From the IMG/VR virus record IMGVR_UViG_3300031707_000010, positions 1 to 64,000 of that record: DNA of 64,000 nt; one strand, 5' to 3'. Both the position numbers and the translations under genes were made by a program. Shown in pieces: positions 45,870 to 52,465 of the stretch. How positions within the stretch are numbered: position 1 is the first letter of the stretch; each line of letters starts with the position of its first letter. Source of the stretch: a virus. Under the pieces are notes generated by a model. It saw only the letters and a list, made by a program, of their open reading frames with translations. It did not search any database and had not been told where the DNA came from.

Positions 45870-45893
45870 GGGGGCTAGAGAATCCTAGCCCCC
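45870..45893. repeat. 9-bp GC-rich hairpin upstream of the DUF5675 gene
   Basis: Perfect arms GGGGGCTAG/CTAGCCCCC (45870-45878, 45885-45893) with a 6-base loop lie between the holin-like stop and the DUF5675 start. Neither strand has a following T-run, so it may protect RNA ends or reduce read-through rather than terminate. Confidence 0.65.
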
Positions 45894-45919
45894 TCGTCCA
45901 CAGATAGCTCTAGGAGGCG

Positions 45920-46273
45920 TTAGGCTACTGGGGGCGGAGTCGGTGGCGTCTTTGCCATAGGCGGACGCAATTTTAAAAGCTCTAAAAGATATTGGACAAA
46001 TGGAGTTGTAAACGACCAATTCGCCATTAATGCGGCTCCTAGTCCAATAACAGGCCCTGAGATGTAATCTGGTTGTGCGCCAATTACAGTAGGATCAGCA
46101 AACATTCCTAAATCTAAATATGCTCCTAAAGTTCCTACGAGTGCGCCAATAACAAGGGAACGAGCTTGTGATGCAACGCCTTCTAAGTCCCAAAATTTAT
46201 CTACAAATTCGCTAAGAGCCAAAACTGCAGAAATCAAAACTGCGATGTTTACAAAAATTTCGTTCATGTTCAT
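45920..46273 (-). CDS. Holin-like membrane protein
   Basis: A 117-residue protein with three hydrophobic stretches (about residues 7-25, 40-58, 75-95) and a proline-rich C-terminal tail (PPMAKTPPTPPPVA). Size, topology and place next to DUF5675 fit a holin. TTTGGAGGCTAT precedes the ATG. Other small membrane proteins cannot be excluded. Confidence 0.65.
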   Translation of the reverse strand: MNMNEIFVNIAVLISAVLALSEFVDKFWDLEGVASQARSLVIGALVGTLGAYLDLGMFADPTVIGAQPDYISGPVIGLGAALMANWSFTTPFVQYLLELLKLRPPMAKTPPTPPPVA

Positions 46274-46301
46274 ATAGCCTCCAAACGATTTTGGTTTAGT
46301 T

Positions 46302-46397
46302 ATCCCGTTTCTCTTATTAGGAGAAACGGGATTTTTAAAACCTTAAATGAAAAGATGCACCTTTTCATTGTAGACACAAATTTTTCAAAGTATCTAC
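46302..46397. ncRNA. Three tandem hairpins in the gap between holin-like and membrane genes
   Basis: The 138-base gap holds three consecutive stems: 12 bp ATCCCGTTTCTC/GAGAAACGGGAT (46302-46313, 46321-46332); 9 bp AATGAAAAG/CTTTTCATT (46346-46354, 46361-46369); and 8 bp GTAGACAC/GTATCTAC with one mismatch on the top strand or G-U pair on the bottom (46370-46377, 46390-46397). A T-run follows the first stem on the top strand, where no gene needs ending. The bottom strand would give a compact structured leader for the holin mRNA. This could be a terminator set or a regulatory RNA. Confidence 0.5.
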
Positions 46398-46411
46398 AAA
46401 GAATGAACAGA

Positions 46412-46843
46412 TTAAACTACATGCTCAACCCAAACGAATCCAAAGTTTTCAACTGGACGAACTTGTGCAGCATTGTTCACCGTGAATCCAATTTTATTGC
46501 AATTATCCACAGTGCCATTATCGCCAGTTGTGCGAATCCAAGCAGACCCAGATTTTCCAAGCTGAGCATCCGTAAAAGTAACAAAGGTTTCAATTGCAGA
46601 ACTCGGTAAATCTGATCCAACAACTTCTCCTTCACCCACAAACTGATAAACCAGATTGTGTTTTTCTACAAAAGAATCTGGTGAAGGAGTCCATGTAGCT
46701 TTAAATTTTTCCATATTTCCCTCTATGTGATTGAATGTGAAATTGCTAACAGCGTTAACTGGTTTTCTTCGCATTATACAATAGAAAAATAACACAATAA
46801 GTGCGAAGCAAAGTAAGGCGATAATAGAAAAAAGAGTTACCAT
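46412..46843 (-). CDS. Membrane-anchored or soluble fibronectin-like small protein
   Basis: A 143-residue protein with an N-terminal membrane segment (about residues 3-23) and a C-terminal beta domain (MEKFKATWTPSPDSFVE onward) that resembles fibronectin-III. A second in-frame ATG at 46714 has a much stronger site (AGAGGGAAAT), so a 100-residue soluble form without the anchor is likely made too, or is the only form. The upstream start overlaps the next gene by seven bases. Role unknown. Confidence 0.5.
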   Translation of the reverse strand: MVTLFSIIALLCFALIVLFFYCIMRRKPVNAVSNFTFNHIEGNMEKFKATWTPSPDSFVEKHNLVYQFVGEGEVVGSDLPSSAIETFVTFTDAQLGKSGSAWIRTTGDNGTVDNCNKIGFTVNNAAQVRPVENFGFVWVEHVV

Positions 46844-47589
46844 GTGGATACATCTCCTACAACAGCCCTATTAAGTGAATCATTTGGCATTTGATAAAGC
46901 TTCATTTTAAACACAGCTCGTTGGTCCCAACCTCTATTTTTTGTAGGATCTCCAAGAATTTTTTCCATTCTAATGTGAACATACCAATCGTAAGGCTTAC
47001 CTTTAAAACTATCGCTCCACTCCTCTACAGGTGTTGGCCCTGCAGAATAGATATACCACCCATGACCGTTCTGGTCTAATACCTTACGAGCGTAAGTAAG
47101 CCAACGAGAAATTTTTACAGTAGAATCTCGAGTACGCCCAAGAGTGTCGTATAAATTAGGAGCTGACCCTCCTCCTAAGCCTAAGCTATCTGGAACAAAA
47201 ACTCCTCGTTTTTCTACTATCCAAATCCAACTTGAATCATCGCAAGTTTTTCTAGCCCATGAAAATAATGCTTTACGTTGGTCTCCACGTCCAGTAACAG
47301 AATCAAAAGAGAAGTGATAATCTATAGAATAAGTTATCCAAGCAGAATCTTTACCACCGCAGGTTGTTGCACTCCACAATCTTTCATCGGGAGCTTTCCA
47401 CCAAAATCCTTGTTTAATATAACAGAAGATTGTTGTTTCTCGTGCGGCTTCTTCACATAGATTAAAATACATAAACGCAGCTCGTTTTTGACTCCAATAT
47501 AAGGAATCCCCTTTTAAATTTACCCATACTTTTGGTTGAGAAAGAACTGTAGAAGTGAACAACAACAGAAGAAGTCCGGCGCGCTTCAT
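46837..47589 (-). CDS. Secreted protein of unknown function
   Basis: A 250-residue protein. I start it at ATG 47589 (MKRAGLLLLLFTSTVLSQ), which gives a clean Sec signal peptide, with GAGG six bases upstream; ATG 47601 lies four codons earlier. The mature part is rich in Trp and paired Cys (e.g. FCYIKQGFWW, TTCGGK, KTCDDSSW), as usual for disulfide-stabilised exported proteins. No family recognised. It belongs to a run of exported proteins at 46.8-55.4 kb. Confidence 0.6.
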   Translation of the reverse strand: MKRAGLLLLLFTSTVLSQPKVWVNLKGDSLYWSQKRAAFMYFNLCEEAARETTIFCYIKQGFWWKAPDERLWSATTCGGKDSAWITYSIDYHFSFDSVTGRGDQRKALFSWARKTCDDSSWIWIVEKRGVFVPDSLGLGGGSAPNLYDTLGRTRDSTVKISRWLTYARKVLDQNGHGWYIYSAGPTPVEEWSDSFKGKPYDWYVHIRMEKILGDPTKNRGWDQRAVFKMKLYQMPNDSLNRAVVGDVSTW

Positions 47590-47597
47590 TTGACGCC

Positions 47598-48179
47598 TCA
47601 TGGTTTCGGAATTGACCCTGGAAATAAATGTTCAAATCCTTTGCTGACCCAACCCATTGGATCTACTTGTTGTAATCCCAAAGAATGTAATACAGATAAA
47701 AACATAAAACCGCCTACAAGAATTAAAATAAGTTTTCCAGTTTTGCTAGTTATAAATTTACCTGTCTTAGTTTCTTTTTTGTAAGTATTCCAAGCATCTT
47801 CTGCACGTACGGTTGCTCGTACAGAAGTAGTTAATCTTTGAATTTCTATTTGGCCCTCTGATAGTTTAGCTAAACTGCTCATTATAGCAGTATGCTCATT
47901 GGCGTTTTGTTTAGTGAGGGTGTCTACACTATTAATTAGATTCATATGGCCCTCCTTATAATCTTTTTTAAATTTAGCTAAATCTGCAATATCTTCTCTT
48001 AATTCTCTTTCAATCTCTAAAATCTTACCCCCAAATTTTTGCTCACTGAGCATCATCTTTTCATCTACACGACTTAACACTTGATCCGTAAGCTTATGAA
48101 TCTCTGTTAATACTTCTGCTAAGTCTACTAAATGAACGACTTCTACAGGGGTCTTAATTGCGGCCGATTTAGGAGTCAT
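47598..48179 (-). CDS. Coiled-coil protein with a C-terminal membrane anchor
   Basis: A 193-residue protein. Residues about 15-130 are charged and helical (coiled coil), followed by a basic stretch and one hydrophobic segment (LILILVGGFMFLSVL, about 150-165) near the C terminus. Such tail-anchored coiled coils could organise the envelope or interact with the holin. ATGA overlaps join it to both neighbours. Confidence 0.6.
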   Translation of the reverse strand: MTPKSAAIKTPVEVVHLVDLAEVLTEIHKLTDQVLSRVDEKMMLSEQKFGGKILEIERELREDIADLAKFKKDYKEGHMNLINSVDTLTKQNANEHTAIMSSLAKLSEGQIEIQRLTTSVRATVRAEDAWNTYKKETKTGKFITSKTGKLILILVGGFMFLSVLHSLGLQQVDPMGWVSKGFEHLFPGSIPKP

Positions 48180-48559
48180 GTTTTTCTTTCTTTAAATGAG
48201 AACCAAATTAGGAATATTCCTATAACCCAACTACCGATTTCAAGATACCAAAAGTCTGGCCACCAATTATACCCTGGTTTAATATGAATGAAACTATCAA
48301 GGTATAGATGTATTGCATAAGCTGGATGCCAATAAAAAGTATTGACCAGATCTCCAGTGTGCATCCTTGTATAATATTCCCATCTTGTAGCTCCAAAAAA
48401 TGTTGCTGCAACCCAATCAAATATGTCTGGCCAAATGCCGCCAATAAAACCAAAAATAGATGCTATTAAGACTGCCTGTTTTCTCCAAATCTTTGGCATC
48501 CATCTCCAAGGTAATGCACAAAATCCAGCACCTAAAACTCCATGAGCTAGAAATGTCAT
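48176..48559 (-). CDS. Membrane protein resembling metal-dependent hydrolases (DUF457/YdjM type)
   Basis: A 127-residue, Trp-rich membrane protein with AHGVLGAGFCALP (H6), GGIWPDIFDW (P44-D45) and HLYLDSFIH later. That His/Pro-Asp/His-x4-Asp layout resembles the membrane-bound metal-dependent hydrolase family that includes YdjM. Three to four hydrophobic stretches are seen. In an envelope-directed phage module it could act on lipids or lipid-linked sugars, but activity is inferred. Confidence 0.5.
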   Translation of the reverse strand: MTFLAHGVLGAGFCALPWRWMPKIWRKQAVLIASIFGFIGGIWPDIFDWVAATFFGATRWEYYTRMHTGDLVNTFYWHPAYAIHLYLDSFIHIKPGYNWWPDFWYLEIGSWVIGIFLIWFSFKERKT

Positions 48560-48885
48560 GTTCCTGTCTCCACTAATTTTAGCTGCAATTCTTTATGTCG
48601 ATTTTTATAATATCTATTAATTCTTCTTTTCTCTAATACTTCTACCCACCAAGCTGCGTCGCAGACTCTACATTTTCTAAATTTATTTCCTACAATTCTA
48701 TTACACTTAGGACATAATACTGTTATCTTTGGAACTAATACTTCGTTACTATGAAGAGCAGCAAACAATGCTTCATGAAGAATTTGTACTTCTTGTTTTA
48801 ATTGAAGACAATACTTTATTAAGTCTTTTCGAGACATTTCTTCCCAAATTACAAAAGGCTTATCTTCAAATTTAAATTTGTTCAT
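48556..48885 (-). CDS. Zinc-ribbon protein
   Basis: A 109-residue soluble protein with CPKCNRIVGNKFRKCRVCD (two Cys pairs, about residues 58-76), a typical zinc ribbon, flanked by charged helices. ATGA overlaps on both sides. It may bind nucleic acid or a protein partner; the targets are unknown. Confidence 0.7.
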   Translation of the reverse strand: MNKFKFEDKPFVIWEEMSRKDLIKYCLQLKQEVQILHEALFAALHSNEVLVPKITVLCPKCNRIVGNKFRKCRVCDAAWWVEVLEKRRINRYYKNRHKELQLKLVETGT

Positions 48886-49574
48886 GGATTTGGCTTTACG
48901 CTAGCGGTACAAATTGACCAGTCTTCTGAATTCCATTTACTCCAACTCATAGTAACTGAAGACGCCCCAGATTCCTGAGACGAACCAAATGCCAATTCTC
49001 CAGTTCTAGAACTCCAATAGTATCCAGATTGTCCAGATCCTACTGTAAAACCTCCTCCATCGTATGTCGCACAAGCATCAATTACAATTTCTCCTTCAGC
49101 ACTCGTTTGATCTCTAGTTGCAGTTGTTGAAGTTCCTTCAGCTTCTCCACTATAACTAAATGGAGTGCTTTGATCTACTTCATTCCAGCTTGTAGCTAAT
49201 GCTCTAAAATCGCTAGTTGAAGAACTCAAAGTAACGACAATATCATGTGTTCCATCATCTGGGAGTAACAAATACCAAATTGCAGATCTAAATCCACCTT
49301 TATCTCTATCTACAAGTTCTGTTAAAGCATCTCCATTATAAGCTATAGATGTAACAGTTCTATAAGCTACTCCTAAACATACTGTAAGCATTCCATTATC
49401 AGTAGCACAAGTGTGACTCCACGTAGTTGCAGAACTTTGTGTAGTATCGTCAACTCCGAATTCTCCAGATGGCCCTCCCCCTGAACCTTTAAAAGGAAGG
49501 ATGAAAATATCTTGTGCTTTTATGGGTGCAATCCATAATAGCATTAAGGCAATGTACGCGTACCTATTATCCAT
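48882..49574 (-). CDS. Exported beta-sandwich protein
   Basis: A 230-residue protein with an N-terminal signal-like segment (YIALMLLWIAPIKAQ) and a mature domain with SSATTWSHTCATDNGML, VTSIAYNGDALT and DIVVTLSS, the pattern of a beta-sandwich common in phage and bacterial surface proteins. AGGA precedes the ATG, which lies 31 bases inside the end of the beta-helix gene. It was probably exported together with it. Confidence 0.6.
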   Translation of the reverse strand: MDNRYAYIALMLLWIAPIKAQDIFILPFKGSGGGPSGEFGVDDTTQSSATTWSHTCATDNGMLTVCLGVAYRTVTSIAYNGDALTELVDRDKGGFRSAIWYLLLPDDGTHDIVVTLSSSTSDFRALATSWNEVDQSTPFSYSGEAEGTSTTATRDQTSAEGEIVIDACATYDGGGFTVGSGQSGYYWSSRTGELAFGSSQESGASSVTMSWSKWNSEDWSICTASVKPNP

Positions 49575-52465
49575 ACTTTTAATCCTGCTCCAGCTATCGT
49601 TGACCCTATTTGATCTACAAAAATTTTAATTTCTGAATCATCCGCTAATGAAGCATCTGTAATTGTTGCTTGTGTAGAATTTGGATATGAAGATTTAGCT
49701 GATACATCAATTTGACATTTTGTTCCTAAAATAGTCGTTCCAGATTCATGAATATCTACATGAAGAGAAGACCCCGTCGGAGCTGTTGTAACACTTGCTC
49801 TTATGCCAGTAACTGTCATGGCATAAGGCATTCTAAAAGTCATCTTTTCTACAGAAGTTGAAGCAGTTAACGCAGTTGTTTCATCTGAACACGCAATTCC
49901 TATAACAGTAGGATAAGAAGCTTTACTTACAAAATTAGAACTGACCCATCCTTGAGTTGCTCCTCCAGTTGTTCCAACTGCTTGTCTTAATTCAAATCCA
50001 GTAAAAGTCGTTCCATTTCTTATAAATAAAAACGATGAGGATTCTCCATTAGTAGGTTGTGGTGCAGTAGATAATCCAGACCAAGTTATTCCCGTAGGCC
50101 AAGTAACTGTTTTATTATTTGGATTATAAAGAGTTAAAATATTATCTCTTCTTTTTGAATTACTCATTAAAATTCTAGTATTAGCAGTTAAAGTATCCAC
50201 AGTAATTGTATTATTCCAATCTAAATATACTGTATCTGAAGTAACTGCGTATGATAATGTTCCAAAAAGAAAGTCTTGTGAAAAATTGCTGTATCCTGCA
50301 GAATTTCCAGCTGCAATTCCCCATGCTAAATTTAAATTTTCTGGAAGATTAGTAACATTAACAAAAGTATCAGGAAAATCTTCTCTAAGTAAATATGTAG
50401 TTGTCCAATTTATTGTTCCATAATTAAACTTATACTTTGTAGCTCCTGTAACTTTTCTCCATTTAAAAGTATAATCCGGAGGAATTAGCCACGCATTTGC
50501 TGTAGGTTGAACAATTTGTGTAGGTATATCAGGAATTGTTTCTCCAGGACCTCCACCGTCTGTAATTATTCCTATTGGAGCTCCAATATCTCTCCACTGT
50601 TTTCCACCACTGAAAAAATAAATCCTATCATTTGTAGCAGTTGTTATAGATTTATTAAAGGTTACAGTTCCAGCGTGGTGATCTATAGAACTAATTCTAA
50701 CTATATCTACAGTAGAGGCATGAACAATAAGTAAACTATCTCCATATAACGTAAATCCTGCTCCCCATACAGTTCCTACTGTATAATCATCTCTAAATAA
50801 CCAAGTATCTACTCCAAGAGTTTGAGTAGCACTTGTAGTTCCAGTAACAATCTGCGATAGAGCGACTGCTTTTCCTTTAGCAGCGCTTGTAGGTTTAGGT
50901 CTAAAATCATAACTTCCTACCCAAGCAGTTGGATATACTGGAGCATTCTCAAATCCCGGATCTGCCCAAATGCTTGAATCTTCTCCCCCTTTACATATCG
51001 TTCCAGTAACAAAAGAGACATGGTTTGTCATTCCTAAGTTTGTATCTGGAGAATCTCCAATATCTTGAAATTTACCGCCGTAAGCCATAGAGTCTGGATA
51101 ATCCCAATAAAGATTTCCATTTACATGATAAGCAGGAGTTCCAGTTCCAGTACCCCCACTTGTATTATAATTTGGCTTCAATCTCATAAGGGCTCCTGCC
51201 CCACTCCCTGTTCCTCCATTATTAGGCATTCCAACAACTATATTATTTAACACCCATCCACAATACCCTCCAGTTGTTCCTGCATCCATGTTATAAGCAC
51301 CTGAAGATTTTTGAGTAGTGTTCCATCTTCTTCTATTATTCGCAAAAGTATTGTGATAGGCCATAAAACTACCAGAATAATCCATCCCATCTCCATTAGA
51401 ATACAACACATTATTTCGATAAATCATAAAATGTTCCATTCTTGAAGGAGTTCCACGACAAAAAGCAGCTCCAGTTCCATAGTGAGAATCTGAAATTCCA
51501 ACTACTGTTTGATCTCCATCGTCATCATTCTTAGTACCCCAAACAGTACATCCTTCAACCATAGACCGCCAAGCACCCTTAGGATCGAAAGCATTTTCTC
51601 CTGCATTTTTAAGAATACTATTTCTAACAAGAATTTGAGCTGAAGAATCTGCATAATCGCTATTAATTTGGATGTTATCTTCTTCCCAAGATGTATCCAT
51701 ATAACACTGTTCTATTAAATGTCCTGTATAACCTACGCCTGCTCCTCCAGAATAAGTTAATACAAAATTACTTTCTCCTTGATTAGTAATTGTATCTCGA
51801 TAAAGTGTTGAATGATCTGCTGCTCCTCCATCTATAGCTATTCCAATACCTGGAGTTCTAAAAACTTTTGTATTCATAACCGTAGTATGTGAACCGCCTA
51901 TTACAATTCCACGATCTTTATAATAATGGATCCAATAATCGTGAGCTACATCTGTAGATCCAGAACTCACCCAACAACGATCCATAATTCCATAATCTCC
52001 TGCCATCTGTACATAATAGGTAGCAGCTGTTGCTTTTGTATAATCATTACACATAAAACCTAATCTATATAATTTTACATAATCTCCTGTAACAACAGCT
52101 ACATTCCTTTGATTTTGCCAACGCCAATCATCGTCAGTATCATAATATGTTCCATTCAAATATCCTACAATTACTGGATAACTTGTGTCTGTAGCAGCCA
52201 TATAAACAAGCATTGCTCCAGAAGTTCCATTTCTAGATTGATAAAGATCTTCGTTGTAAGTTCCACCGTACATTTTAATAGTATCAATTCCACCTGCCCC
52301 TAATTCTGCATTTGCTTTATGTAAAGTCCACGCATCTGTTTTACTAGTTCCACCATTGCTAGATGAACCATCTGGAGCAACATATTTAATTGTTCCAGAA
52401 TAAATTAAAGTTGGAAATAGAATTAATAAAACTAAATATCTTAATTTTAAGGTAATTGTATCCAT
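49544..52465 (-). CDS. Exported right-handed beta-helix protein
   Basis: A 973-residue protein started at ATG 52465, which gives a signal peptide (LRYLVLLILFPTLIYSG); an ATG 15 codons upstream would hide it. The mature part begins TIKYVAPDGSSSNGG, the usual entry to a pectate-lyase-type beta helix, with many G-x-N/T turns to about residue 500. A fibronectin-like domain (WRKVTGATKYKFNY, about 665) follows, and the last 95 residues (PYAMTVTGIRAS, GSSLHVDI, IGSTIAGAGLKV) match a C-terminal domain frequent in phage fibres. It may be a polysaccharide-degrading or binding enzyme. Catalytic residues are not evident. Confidence 0.7.
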   Translation of the reverse strand: MDTITLKLRYLVLLILFPTLIYSGTIKYVAPDGSSSNGGTSKTDAWTLHKANAELGAGGIDTIKMYGGTYNEDLYQSRNGTSGAMLVYMAATDTSYPVIVGYLNGTYYDTDDDWRWQNQRNVAVVTGDYVKLYRLGFMCNDYTKATAATYYVQMAGDYGIMDRCWVSSGSTDVAHDYWIHYYKDRGIVIGGSHTTVMNTKVFRTPGIGIAIDGGAADHSTLYRDTITNQGESNFVLTYSGGAGVGYTGHLIEQCYMDTSWEEDNIQINSDYADSSAQILVRNSILKNAGENAFDPKGAWRSMVEGCTVWGTKNDDDGDQTVVGISDSHYGTGAAFCRGTPSRMEHFMIYRNNVLYSNGDGMDYSGSFMAYHNTFANNRRRWNTTQKSSGAYNMDAGTTGGYCGWVLNNIVVGMPNNGGTGSGAGALMRLKPNYNTSGGTGTGTPAYHVNGNLYWDYPDSMAYGGKFQDIGDSPDTNLGMTNHVSFVTGTICKGGEDSSIWADPGFENAPVYPTAWVGSYDFRPKPTSAAKGKAVALSQIVTGTTSATQTLGVDTWLFRDDYTVGTVWGAGFTLYGDSLLIVHASTVDIVRISSIDHHAGTVTFNKSITTATNDRIYFFSGGKQWRDIGAPIGIITDGGGPGETIPDIPTQIVQPTANAWLIPPDYTFKWRKVTGATKYKFNYGTINWTTTYLLREDFPDTFVNVTNLPENLNLAWGIAAGNSAGYSNFSQDFLFGTLSYAVTSDTVYLDWNNTITVDTLTANTRILMSNSKRRDNILTLYNPNNKTVTWPTGITWSGLSTAPQPTNGESSSFLFIRNGTTFTGFELRQAVGTTGGATQGWVSSNFVSKASYPTVIGIACSDETTALTASTSVEKMTFRMPYAMTVTGIRASVTTAPTGSSLHVDIHESGTTILGTKCQIDVSAKSSYPNSTQATITDASLADDSEIKIFVDQIGSTIAGAGLKVWIIGTRTLP

